Of a DNA stretch of 64,000 nucleotides, positions 47,714 to 58,387 are shown one piece after another. How positions within the stretch are numbered: position 1 is the stretch's first letter; every line of letters starts with the position of its first letter. A program made the translations under genes and the position numbers. The stretch comes from Microvelia longipes (taxonomy: Eukaryota > Arthropoda > Insecta > Hemiptera > Veliidae): contig JACMZG010000008.1 of assembly GCA_018340805.1 (NCBI GenBank), positions 30,641,847-30,705,846 of the forward strand, in the 5' to 3' direction. The notes under the pieces were generated by a model. It saw only the letters and a program-made list of their open reading frames with translations, searched no databases and was not told the origin of the DNA.

Positions 47714-48725
47714 GGTGACGTATTTCCAACAATAAATTAATAGCGTTGCCTTATCGAGAGCAAGAATAATTATGTTTTAGTGAGACCCTCAAATCATTTG
47801 ACCATTTATTCTGAAATATATCTCAGAGTTAGTTCATATGACTTTAAACTTTAAATATTAAGGAATACATAATATTATATTTAAATTTATTTACATCAAG
47901 TTGGATGAATAGGCTCTGGAGATAGCTGAAAGTGAAGTTTATAAGGCTGGTAAGCTCTAGGCATTGTCTGTTAGAGGTTTACACGACCTCCGGAAAGATT
48001 TATACACCACCACATCTAGGCTCAGGCCTTCAACTGTAAATATATCAACCCCATGTTAAAACAAGTATAAGACACAGATGTATGGACTCGGTGAAAAAAA
48101 AGAATAACCTTATTCAAAAAGGAAACAACAAGAGTAGTGAGATAATTAATGTGGAAAACAAAACAACTTAACAATGTTATAATAACAACAATCTCTGGTA
48201 AGTTAGGTAAATCACACATCTGCAATATGTCAGTTATACATAAAATAACCAAGACGCAAAAAACTGACTAACAAAAAATTCTGATTCTATATCTATTTAG
48301 TTAGTTATCCACCAAACAATATATATTCATAAATGCCATGCATCATCGATCATCTTTTTTAAGAAATCTTGTGTCCTAATGACAAGATTTTAACTATATT
48401 TAACTAATTTTAACTATAACATTAGAAGACATTTTATAGTTGATGTCAATCATTATATTTTGGAGATATCAAATTTTGTTTTTCCTCATAAATATGTTAA
48501 TCGCGCAAAATTGAAAAAAATGGAGAGGCCTCGCAAAGATGCTGATATTTATAAAAGAGAAAGGGAAAAAGTATTACCAAATTTAATTTTGTCTTTAGTT
48601 AAAATAATGAAATGTATAAAAAAAATTATTTCACTTATTTTTATAAGGTTGAAGCGATTAAAGAAGAGAGAGGAGTAATGGGTGCGACAGTGGAGAGAGA
48701 GAACAAGACTAGTGTTTCATGGTCA
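47714..48725. other. AT-rich intergenic sequence, nothing seen
   Basis: No feature supported. Open frames at 48022-48252 and 48460-48678 have AT-driven composition. Confidence 0.45.
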
Positions 48726-48727
48726 TT

Positions 48728-48845
48728 CTTTAGCGAATTTCCTTTGGAAATTCGCTTAATGGAGGCGTCATGGCGGAATTCGAACCTCGGACCACGACAC
48801 AAATCCGTTTCAGAGGTCCCTAATGACGAAAAAATAAGTTTCGCA

Positions 48846-48850
<5 letters not shown>
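48728..48850 (-). mobile_element. SINE-like fragment beside (TA)n
   Basis: GCGAATTTCC-TTTGGAAATTCGC is a near-perfect palindrome of the family head. GGAATTCGAACCTCGG (B-box on the minus strand, GGTTCGAATTCC) follows 45 bp later. The unit abuts the TA array at 48851. Confidence 0.45.
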
Positions 48851-48902
<52 letters not shown>

Positions 48903-48960
48903 TATATATTATAAACTAATATATATAATATATAATATATAATATATAATATATATTATA

Positions 48961-49003
<43 letters not shown>

Positions 49004-49055
49004 TATAATATAATATATATATATAATATAATATATATATATATATATATATAGA
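48851..49055. repeat. Complex (TA)n array
   Basis: About 200 bp of TA with repeated AATATATAAT-type interruptions, giving many nested palindromes. Confidence 0.95.
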
Positions 49056-49125
49056 AATATAAGAGAAATAATATATATATTTCTATAAAGAGAAATATAT
49101 ATTCTCTTTATAGAAAATACTCTTT

Positions 49126-49149
49126 CTAGTATTCTAGAAGAGTCTAGAA

Positions 49150-49218
<69 letters not shown>

Positions 49219-49232
49219 GTATTTCTAGACTC
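49126..49232. repeat. (TA)n array bounded by 20-bp inverted repeats
   Basis: AAGAGTCTAGAAATACATA on the left (from ~49138) and its complement TATGTATTTCTAGACTCTT on the right (to ~49231) enclose 49157-49219 (TA)n. This is a clear example of a TA array inside a small inverted-repeat element. Confidence 0.75.
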
Positions 49233-49239
49233 TTCTTGT

Positions 49240-49415
49240 AAACACTCTATCTTTCGAACGGATTAATATTTTTTAACCAAACTTGGTACAAAAATCAACC
49301 TCGGAGGACACGAACCCTATGAAAACCAGGTTTTGGTGACGTCATTACATATAAGGTTAATCATGACATATAAGATTTGCTGAGTCAGCGAAATTTTCAA
49401 AAAATCGGAAAAATT
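49240..49415 (-). repeat. Family A body fragment with CRE-like box
   Basis: Minus-strand match to the family A middle: the complement of AACTTGGTACAAAAATCAA, TGACGTCA (49337-49344) and a GCTGAGTCAGC step. Confidence 0.5.
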
Positions 49416-49460
49416 CAGGGTTAATATTTTTGCCGCGAAAAAGGTCAATATTTATGTTTT

Positions 49461-49790
49461 TTGAGACGCTGAATCGAATGACACCGGTCCGAAGTCGATA
49501 CGACCACTCTAAGTGACCTAAAAATTAAAAAAAAAACCATTGTAAATTACCGAAAACCAAAATTTAGGTCGATAAAAAATAAATTTCGAGTAGGTGTCGT
49601 TTTCTATGTAATTTTGGGCGCTGAATCGAATGAAACCGGTCCGAAGTCGATACGACCACTTTAAGTTACAAAAAAGTCGAAAAAAACCACAAAAATTATA
49701 GAAAACCAAATTTACTGTCATTGAAAAATAAATTTCGAGTAGGGTGTCGTTTTCATTGTTTTTTGGGCTTCTGAGATGAATGCCAGTGGT
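49461..49790 (+). repeat. Family G tandem repeat, 152-bp period
   Basis: GCTGAATCGAATGA.ACCGGTC begins at 49468 and 49620 (period 152), and a diverged third start lies near 49767. Between them AAATAAATTTCGAGTAGG and TGTCGTTTTC repeat in register. The array runs straight into the SINE-unit palindrome. Confidence 0.75.
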
Positions 49791-49794
49791 CCGG

Positions 49795-50326
49795 TAATAA
49801 CCACTCAAACGCTGGTACCTGGGTTCACATCCTGGAAGGACGATAATTTTTTATCGTTTTTTTTACTTAATATAAGTTTACAACTAGAAAATAATTCTGG
49901 CGCGTGGTCCGCATGTCGGCGAATTTCCTTGGATGCGAAAACTCAAACCCAGAGTACCTAGGTTCAATCCTAGTAGGGACAATAATTTTTATCGTTTTTT
50001 TACCTAATATAGGTTTTCAACTAGAAATAATTCTGGCGCGGTGGTCCGCATGTCGGGCGAATTTCCTTTGGATGCGTGTTTCCGTGCTTTTTACATTATA
50101 TAAGTTTACAACTACTAAATAAATAATTCCGGCGCGGTGGTCCGCTGTCGGGCGAATTTCATTTTAGAATGCGTGTTTCCGTGCTAAACAACCTATTTCT
50201 TGCTTATGCAAGAACCATGCCCATTGCGTGGTTCCGGTTCATGCTTTAGAACCCAAGCAGTTACTCAATTGTCAAGCACTGCTCGTAACTCACTTTGTCT
50301 GTATTTTCCAAAGGAAATGCGCTAAA
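49795..50326 (+). mobile_element. tRNA-like SINE units, left arm of a large palindrome
   Basis: Head units TGGCGCGGTGGTCCGC (A-box TGGCGCGGTGG) followed by CGGGCGAATTTCCTTTGGAT occur at about 49888, 50033 and 50131. Where complete, a T-arm (CTAGG, TTCAAT-type loop, CCTAG) with B-box GGTTCAATCC follows, then GTAGGGACAATAATTTTTA. A further B-box half (GGTTCACATCC) lies at 49823. The arm ends with GTAACTCACTTTGTCTG and TTTTCCAAAGGAAATGCGC. Confidence 0.7.
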
Positions 50327-50448
50327 ACCTTTAAAGATAACTGACTAGCTTAAAGATAAGTAACTAAGCTTTAAACTAGTGCAAAATAATACTGCGTACT
50401 TCTAATTTAGAGGCATAGTTTTGTACAACCAACTGGATAATTATGCGC

Positions 50449-51010
50449 ATTTCCTTTGGAAAATACAGACAAAGTGAGTTACGAAACACGCATTCTAATG
50501 AAATTCGCCCGACAGCGGACCCCGCGCAGGAATTATTTATTAGTAGTTGAAAACTTATATAATGTAAAAAGCACGGAAACACGCATCCAAAGGAAATTCG
50601 CCCGACATGCGGACCACCGCGCCAGAATTATTTTCTAGTTGAAAACTTATATTAGGTAAAAAAACGATAAAAAATTATTGTCCCTACTAGGATTTGAACC
50701 CAGGTACTCTAGGTTTGAGTTTTCGCATCCAAAGGAAATTCGCCCGACAGCGGACCACCGCGCAGGAATTATTTATTTAGTAGTTGAAAACTTATATAAT
50801 GTAAAAAGCACGGAAACACGCATCCAAAGGAAATTCGCCCGACATGCGGACCACCGCGCCAGAATTATTTTCTAGTTGAAAACTTATATTAGGTAAAAAA
50901 ACGATAAAAAATATTGTCCCTACTAGGATTTGAACCAGGTACTCTGGGTTTGAGTTTTCGCATCCAAAGGAAATTCGCCCGACATGCGGACCACCGCGCC
51001 AGAATTTTTT
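50449..51010 (-). mobile_element. tRNA-like SINE units, right arm with higher-order repeat
   Basis: Inverted relative to 49795-50326 and starting with the complement of its end (GCGCATTTCCTTTGG at 50449). Head units (complement of CGCGGTGGTCCGC) lie at about 50514, 50607, 50747, 50840 and 50984. The alternating 93- and 140-bp spacing makes a 233-bp dimer present twice plus a partial third. B-box strings GATTTGAACC (minus GGTTCAAATC) recur at about 50690 and 50930. Copies are almost identical, so amplification is recent. Confidence 0.75.
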
Positions 51011-51019
51011 CTCCCTTTT

Positions 51020-52460
51020 CTTACTGAAGTTTCAGTTAGCAATGTCTCACTCATGAGAGGTTTGGATATGCAATCTTGCTTTGTATTCCTCATACGTGGC
51101 AGCCACCTTCTTTTTGACAGGGAAAGGTCCTGAGAGTGTTTTCCGCTAAAAGAACATTTTTTGGGATTGCACTTTTTATTACGTTGTATAATTTTATCAT
51201 TATAGTATTTTGCATTGAATTATATCACATATCATACTTTCAGAGACAGCAATAAAAATTATTGCAAATACTACATTAATTAATGTGAAATTGCTATTTA
51301 CTGATTTAACTTAAAAAAGAAGACTACAATGTCATGAGCTCATTTTAGCGTCTTTCCAAACAAATGTAACTAATAAGGAAAATATTTAAAAAAATAACTT
51401 AACCTGGACAAGTTTTCGGATAAAGTAGAAATTTAATATGTTTTGTATACTTTCATCATTAATTTTGATTGTATCGATTGATGCAATCAGAACTATTTTC
51501 ACGGTTTTCATACAATACAAAAAAAACTGCTGCAGGACAAAAACCTTTTACTATAAAATAAATAAATGGCACCAAACATTCATGAAATAACGTAAATTAA
51601 GTACTTGATATCCAATGACTAGATGTAAATATTTTAGGTTTAATATAAATTGTTTTCTGGGACTGCGTTTTAGCAAATTATTAGAGGAAAAGCATTTAAC
51701 AAATTGTGGGAGGCGATAAATTTTCATGCGATCAAACAAATAGTTTCCATTAGCTTGAGAATGAAGAAAAACATCAACTCTAAGTTATAGGCAAATAGAT
51801 TTAGCTATTTCTCGCGAGTCTAGATGGAAAACTTGTCAATCGCTACACCTAGGAAAACAATCAACTCACAGAGTTAAATCAATTTCATCGTCATTATTTC
51901 GTTCTATTTGTTTGCTCAATAAATGTTGTTTTTGACAGGTATTCATTGTTGAAAATAAAATCAATACAAAGATTTGTCTACGAGGTAATATTAATGCTGA
52001 TGAAAGCTTTTAAACCAAAAAGGGTTTCTTATTATTACCGTCAAATTCATTCAAATTGAATCTTGTGTAAGGATGTAAAGGGGTAACAAAATAGGTTGCA
52101 AGGTTTCCTTCTTCCAGTTCAGGAGACACCCCTACTCCGTCAATTTCTCTCTCCTTTCTTTGCTTTCCTCATTAACTAACTCTCTTCTTTTTATATTAAG
52201 TCCTTCATCAGAAATGTTTAGATTCATGAAACCTTACAAATCTTTATAAAAAAGCTTCCACACCCAACAGGTTTTTTTACTATTAAAAAATAATCTACCT
52301 CCTAAACTTCCTTAACTATGCATAACTTTTTAATCAAATTACTCTGTTGCATAATTTATAAGTTCTGTAGTATAATGAAGATATCATCTAACCTAGATGG
52401 AAAAATATGAACCAGATAAATATGACATAATTTCCTGATCCTTCTAATTTAAATTTAAAC
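51020..52460. other. AT-rich intergenic sequence, nothing seen
   Basis: No gene or repeat supported. Confidence 0.5.
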
Positions 52461-52467
52461 TAAAAAA

Positions 52468-53215
52468 TTGGGCACGAGGTACCGCGGATATTTTCCTTAC
52501 TTTATCGGTTTCGCTAAGCTCTCCTAACAACTTTGCTTCTCGCTTTGCTTGTCTCAGAATATGCAAATCGCTTAGTATATAATTAATTGTATCTTTGGAG
52601 TCGGACTCTCTTATTTCATCCTTAGACTATAAAAAATCCGATTCATTCCCAACGATCTCCTTTATTCATGCATTAATTGACCACACTTAAAGCAGTTTAA
52701 CGCAAGTGATATGACAAACACCGTGGATATAAATATAACATTTTCTGTATCTGTTTATTATTATACTAAGAGAGACACCAAATTTCATCTGGATTGGATG
52801 ATTTTTGCTTTTCAAAGATTTAATGTAACCTGTACATGTCATAAGATAAACATTGAACAAATGCTGATAATGAGATATAAAGAGATGTGACGGCCAATTT
52901 AAAATCCATTCAGTAAATGGTTCGAGTTTTATGTATTTTCAAAAGTTTTCATCGTCCTAAAGGAATATTAATGACGTCATAGAAAAATTATTTTCCGGAA
53001 AGCTATAACTATCTAGCATACAAAAACTGGGAGCCACAAACATACAAGATGATATTAGTCACAAACATGATGACAGAAAACTATACAAAACATTACCTGA
53101 GACAGGTGAAAATCTCAAGACATAATTCAGGTTGAAATCTCGGTTTTTGGATTTTAGAGCAATCACATTACTTGTCCCATAATACCTATAGAGTAAATTA
53201 GGAAAAGTAATAAAG
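52468..53215 (+). repeat. Family A repeat, near full length with CRE box
   Basis: The head TTGGGCACGAGGTACCGCGGA is followed by TCTCGCTTTGCTTGTCTCAG, GATTGGATGATTTTTGC, TTGAACAAATGCTGATAA, TGACGTCA (52972-52979) and CATACAAAAACTGGGAG. The ATCTCGGTTTTTGGATTTTA step and a weak terminal hairpin (CATTACTTGTCCCATAA...GGAAAAGTAAT) close it. Some motifs in the first 150 bp are eroded. Confidence 0.75.
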
Positions 53216-53499
53216 CAAATAAAAAAACAAATATTATACTCTCACAAGAACCAACATGAAACTATTACAATGAATATATAAATCTCTAAAATATACGATT
53301 TTAGTTATATCATCAATGCTTTTTATAAACATTTGTTGACAATTGTTTTGAACTAAAAAGATTGCTATCAACCTGTAATAGACATTTGAGCCTACGAAAA
53401 ATGGTTCTTTTCGGGGATGGTAGCTGCTTTATTACCATGTACCAATATTAATATAAGACCCAAGAATAGTTATTTATGCAACAAGGGATGAAAGTAAGT

Positions 53500-53660
53500 T
53501 TTACAGCTCAAGTTAAAGTTTCGTCCTAAGGCAGCGCCGAAGGAGGAAACTTCATTAGCTCACGAGGCCGGTAGGGCGAGGGAGATAAACTAGTTAGCTC
53601 CACTTTTCCTCCCTAGGGAGTAAAAGTACATTTACAGTGTGAGGTAACAAGACTGTAAGT
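53500..53660. repeat. GC-elevated hairpin block
   Basis: An imperfect inverted repeat AAGTTTCGTCC...GGAGGAAACTT (53516-53553) surrounds CAGCGCCGAAGG. A 26-bp zero-spacer palindrome, ACTTTTCCTCCCT with AGGGAGTAAAAGT, lies at 53602-53627 (one mismatch). It is similar in style to the 45.2-kb island but does not match it. Confidence 0.6.
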
Positions 53661-53939
53661 AGAACTTACAATACAAGGAGTAGATAAATAAAAATTTCTT
53701 GCCATTCAGGTCCATTCCTATGCCTCCTCGACAGGGATGGATCTCTTTAAGCATTATATTCTTTCTTGTTGTCTAGTGTGCTAGTATAGGAAGTGTATTA
53801 TGCAGAATGGGCTGGAACCAGGGACATAGATACATAATAGTATGTTGTGTAAGTATATCAGTCTAGTAAAGGGATTTTTGCAAAGTAATGTCGAAATAAC
53901 TCTTTTCATCATTCTGTATTGATCTGAAGGGTTCACATC

Positions 53940-54002
53940 CTAGCTAGACTTCAAATCTTCCAGGGGAGGACTCATTGTCTGATCATTGTTACCAGCCTTG
54001 GC
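53940..54002 (-). CDS. Candidate terminal exon, unrecognised
   Basis: On the minus strand an acceptor (CATAATTCTAG) precedes 20 codons, AKAGNNDQTMSPPLEDLKSS, and a TAG. The composition is protein-like, and a further minus-strand open stretch (RIKEPDDVQSRVISLN) lies at about 54.6 kb, but no exon chain was established. Low confidence because the segment is short. Confidence 0.2.
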   Translation of the reverse strand, partial: AKAGNNDQTMSPPLEDLKSS

Positions 54003-54009
54003 CTAGAAT

Positions 54010-56050
54010 TATGAAGTTGCGAAACAGGCATGAAATGTCTAAAATACTGAATATTGAAGCATTTCAACAGAATGCCCCATTCAGTAAAGTATAAGTGACT
54101 GAATAAATAATTCTACATCAAAGAACATCATAGCTCTTAATAGGATAAAGATATTAAAGTTATTGAGCCAACCATGACTCAGAAGTTGAAAGGCAAAGTT
54201 TAGGGCTTAGGTCGAAGAAGTCAAAAACTTCTCTTCATTGATACTTAGTTTCTAAGGTATTAAACAGCATTTAATTATTTACTTTACTAAGTTAATCGGA
54301 GCTCATATAATGCCAGTGACAGTTGTTTAAGATATCAAGGTGAAATGACGACATAAGAGCTAGAAAGTGGCCTAAGCATATCATAGAATAAAGTAACCAA
54401 ACTTTATAATCAAAAATCGATCTAACTTGTGTACATGACGCGTTAAAGTAATTTGCTAGTAAAGGATAAAAAAAAACCAGCAAAAAATTGTTTCCTGCAT
54501 CTTAAGATCATTTTCTATTAATATGTTTACTATATATTGTTGTAATTTTTTATCTATAATCATTATTTGTGGAGTTTTAAAACAAAACCATTTGTATCTT
54601 TGTTCATATTTTGTCAATCCCATAGTGTTCAAAGATATCACTCTAGACTGGACGTCATCCGGTTCTTTAATTCGCATTACAATCAATTAATGTCCATAAG
54701 TAAAACTAAGCCATTAGTTATTAATAGCAGAGCAGCATTATATATGCAGATCAGCTTTCAATAAGACACTTTAAATTTATTGTTCGATACAACTTAACAC
54801 AGATTGAGTCACGAATTTGTCATTATACAATTAAAATTACTAGGTATCTATTTAGATATATAGAGTGGAAAATGTGTAGTTCAGGATATGGAAATTGTAA
54901 TTTCTTCTATTAACTTCAAATAAATTTTATGAGAGTTTCATGATCAGCCTTCAATTACTGTGTTCAAGGTACTCATCCATTTTTAGTGGACTTTAGAAGT
55001 AAAAAATGGAAGAGGATCCAATTAGGAAATTTAAAATATTACTTCAGTTTTACTAATTTTTCAAAAGCAGCAATATATTTTGACTATGACGTGGTTATCA
55101 GACACAAATGAAATAGAACCAAAAAAATAGGACTTAAACTAAAATTTAACAAAAATGGGTATAATACCATATTATAATACATCACAAATGTAATATACTT
55201 ATATCATAGTACATATTTATAGAACAAAAGCCATTTTTTTCAAATATCCTAATCGTGGAGTTCTACACAAAAAGTTAAAGAACACTAAACAATCTGTTGA
55301 AATGCAACCAATCAGACTTAGTTATTTGAGACAAGCCAAAACAAATCAATGAAATTTGTTTATGACGTCAACTTTTTACTATTATATGTAAAAATGTGTG
55401 ACGTATTTCTCATAACATTTTTAAAATCATAATATGTCATTTATTCAAAGTAATAATCGTAATAAAGGGTAATTTTAACTGCATATTATACAATCCATAC
55501 TTAACTTTAAAGCTACATACCAGCTTTACAGGCCAAACACCTATTACACTTGTTTTAGTGTCTAATAGTATTTGTAAGTATTATATTTCACAACAGGAAA
55601 AGTTATAGTAAATTAACGAAATAGTTATTGGACTGTTAAGAATTAAATTCTAATTTAGATTAACTTAACTTAAATTAAATTATATTAACTTAGAAGTTAT
55701 AGTAAATACTTGTAACAGCAAAATAATTAATATTGAACCCTAAACCTGTATGAAGACTAGTTTGGACCTAGTTGATATTCTACCAGTATTACCTACTAAA
55801 GATCCTTTGTAAAGATACGGAAAAATATATTTTGATTACTATATTAAAGAAGAAAATAACCATAAGTAGATCATCATGAGAACAATAATCAAAATAATAT
55901 AATAAATGTGACGTTTCGCTTCGGAGGAAAATAATGTTACAAAACTGAACTCAAGATTTGTAGTAGTGAATTGTTTCTAGCGTTGTTTGTTTTCATCCAT
56001 GATTTCCCACAGACCTGAAAATGCTTTTCTTATAGTAAAGGTAAAACATC
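54010..56050. other. AT-rich intergenic sequence, little of note
   Basis: No repeat recognised. A minus-strand frame at 54456-54686 starts with plausible codons and then turns AT-driven. Isolated TGACGTCA at 55363-55370. Confidence 0.4.
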
Positions 56051-56059
56051 GTATTCATC

Positions 56060-56181
56060 GTCTATATTGACGCGGTTACCACCGGAAGACATATTTTTTC
56101 GTAGTTAGGACCTTTTCGTAGTCAAAACGAATTTATGCAGCATTCCGAAGTTCGACTCCCGCCATTTTATAAAATAAATAA

Positions 56182-56185
<4 letters not shown>
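56060..56185 (+). mobile_element. tRNA-like SINE feeding into a (TA)n tail
   Basis: TTGACGCGGTTACCACC resembles an A-box region. 75 bp later GAAGTTCGACTCCCGCC carries a near-consensus B-box (10 of 11). The head is followed by ATTTTATAAAATAAATAAAT and then directly by the TA array, consistent with a SINE whose tail mutated into a microsatellite. Confidence 0.45.

Positions 56186-56248
<63 letters not shown>
56186..56248. repeat. (TA)n microsatellite
   Basis: About 62 bp of TA continuing the SINE tail. Confidence 0.95.
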
Positions 56249-56249
<1 letters not shown>

Positions 56250-57197
56250 GCGTGTGTATATGTGTTTTTCATGTTTTGTTTCAGCTTCAGTCAGTAATAA
56301 AAAGGCGTCCCTTTAGTACCTGTCAAAACAATTTGTCCGTGAATTTAATTACCTTGATTTAATTTTAAATAAACAATTTAATGCCCAAATCTGTTTTCCT
56401 TAGCGTAAAGAACGTTAATTTTTAATTAAAGTATCACTTTAAAATAGTTATTATAATGGCCATTAAAACGTGCAAAAATTAAGAAAAGAGATCGGGTGGA
56501 AGGGAAAACGCTCTGATCAATACAAGGAACCGGTTAGTTTTTTTAAATTTTTTTTATTAAGAGAAGGCTTTTATAATTTTCAAGTCCATAATGGTAAAGA
56601 CATAATACGTCGTTTCGTTTGCCAAGTCTTTTTAATATAAAAACACTTGTACATAATATTCTGAATATGGTCTTAGTAATAGCCTGAATAAGGGTGTGCC
56701 CAAATAAATTATTGTTTATAAAAGATTGTTTTTGCTCTAACAAATTTCCTGTTTACATAACGTGATCACAGTTTTATTGAATTTCTCGTTTTTTTATTTT
56801 TAATTTTTACATTTCACGTTGCTTCAACTATTTTTTCTGTAATTGTATTCCATTCGTATTTAAAATTGTTTAAGATTTTATATGTACTTTCCTTATAAGT
56901 ATGGAAAATCGTGATATAAAGGTTAGAATGAAGCATTCTTAGAAGTTTAAATTATCATCGTAGATGAATTTATTTAATAATAATGTAGCTATAAAAGATA
57001 ACATATATTTCCTTATGGTTTTTACTAACTAAACAAATGGTTAATAGTTGAAAACTATTTCATAGAAGTTTTCCTTATGCTCTCGAGCTGTCAAACAATG
57101 ATTAAGTTTTAAACACTATCTTCGCATGTAGGCTTTCATTATAAATACTGTTACTTCAAGTAAAGGCAGTCATTATAATGAATCAAAGAGCCTCATG

Positions 57198-57255
57198 GAA
57201 AAAATTCTGGCACGGTGATCCGCAAGACAGGAATATTTCCTTTGCTTGCTTTCAT
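57198..57255 (+). mobile_element. SINE-like head fragment
   Basis: ATTCTGGCACGGTGATCCGC followed by an AGGAATATTTCCTTTG step, as in the 19.1-kb and 43.6-kb fragments. Confidence 0.45.
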
Positions 57256-57494
57256 GCGCACCAACCAAGTTCTTTCTCAAGTTTTCGGTAGGTTTCTGGT
57301 TCATAGTCAGATCACTTTTACTTGTTAGTCTATTTTTCTGGATTTTTCATCCAGGAAAAGTGGAAAATCGCATTTTTTATACCATAGTTTGTTTAAATTT
57401 ATGCTTGCCCTTGTTGAATCTGTTCTGAACAACATTTAGGGCAGTCATCAGCCAGAAAACTTAAGAAAGAAGTAGAATGGCGCGCAAAAAGAAA

Positions 57495-57575
57495 GCGTTC
57501 CACAGAAAATTTGCTCGGCTTGCAGACAACCTCCGCAACAAAGGTTCGAACCCGGGCCTCTGTGTTTAAATACTG
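57495..57575 (-). mobile_element. SINE-like fragment with B-box
   Basis: On the minus strand CCCGGGTTCGAACCTTTG (consensus B-box, T-arm-like) precedes GGAGGTTGTCTGCAAG and a GAGCAAATTTTC step, a diverged head of the same family. Confidence 0.4.
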
Positions 57576-57714
57576 GTCCGGACTAGTATTATTCTACTCA
57601 GGACTAGCCCACCAACAAATTGAAAACGACACCCCACAGCATTGTGTTTGCAAAAAGTTCGGAACCGGTATTTCATCTGCATTATCCCTTTCAGGTGTTT
57701 TTTAAGATCTCCTA

Positions 57715-57960
57715 AGTGAATTCCACAAATGTGTCTGTCTCTATGTGTGTATGTTATCATCGTATCTCCCACTGTATTTATGCTTGAGAGTTGACTTAGT
57801 ACAAAAATCAATCTAGGTCTAGTAGTGCTATCCAGATAATATTTTTTATGAAATCGCTAACCCAAAATAATGACTCAGCAAAATTTTAGAAAATTCATAA
57901 AAGACGGAAAAAAGTTTCGATGAATTTGCGATGTGACACGTATGTATTCATATATAAGAC
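57715..57960 (-). repeat. Family A body fragment
   Basis: Minus-strand match to the family A middle and CA-rich part: the complements of GTACAAAAATCAATCTAGG, AATAATGACTCAGC and CACATAGAGACAGACAC. The CRE box position is mutated. Confidence 0.55.
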
Positions 57961-58285
57961 CAACATATGTATTCAATTTTATTTCATTATTAGCATTGGT
58001 TCAATTTTCTTCCAATGACTTGAATACATATTTAAAAATTGTAAAAAATGTAAAAACAGTTCAATTGAGTTTAACTTTAGTACAAGCATATCCTTTTACT
58101 TAATAAATAAATATACAAATGTTTTGATTTGAAAGTTCCTCAAATCTCCACTAGAAGGGCGCTAGTGGTTTACTACAAAATTATAATATTACCTTCTTCT
58201 TAATTTTCTTTTGTTTATAAAATAAATAATCGAAGTTTTTTTCAGAAAGTCAGTTATTAATTACTTATTATCAAGTGTAATAATT

Positions 58286-58372
58286 ATGGATAGTGATTCA
58301 GACATTGAAAATACGCTGCCAGAATTGAAACTTTTGGCCAACAAAACGAGGCGATCGAAAGAGGTGTACTGA
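58286..58372 (+). CDS. Very short ORF, possible first exon
   Basis: ATG starts MDSDSDIENTLPELKLLANK, and a TGA follows after 28 codons. A donor-like GAG-GTGTAC lies at the end (58361-58369) and an acceptor-like TTTTTTTCAG lies ~40 bp upstream, so it could be a spliced first coding exon. The acidic start resembles the N-termini of many transposase-like proteins. That is suggestive only. Confidence 0.2.
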   Translation: MDSDSDIENTLPELKLLANKTRRSKEVY

Positions 58373-58387
58373 CAAGTTTTTATACAT

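Noticed and set aside
49461..51010. CRISPR-like array of spaced repeats
   Set aside because: The units are long, dimeric and tRNA-like in an animal-type genome, with no unique spacers and no cas genes.
58145..58175. CTCF-like site (CCACTAGAAGGGCGCTAGTGG)
   Set aside because: It resembles the core CCACTAG.GGGCGC but has one extra base, and it is itself a palindrome-like string common in small repeats.
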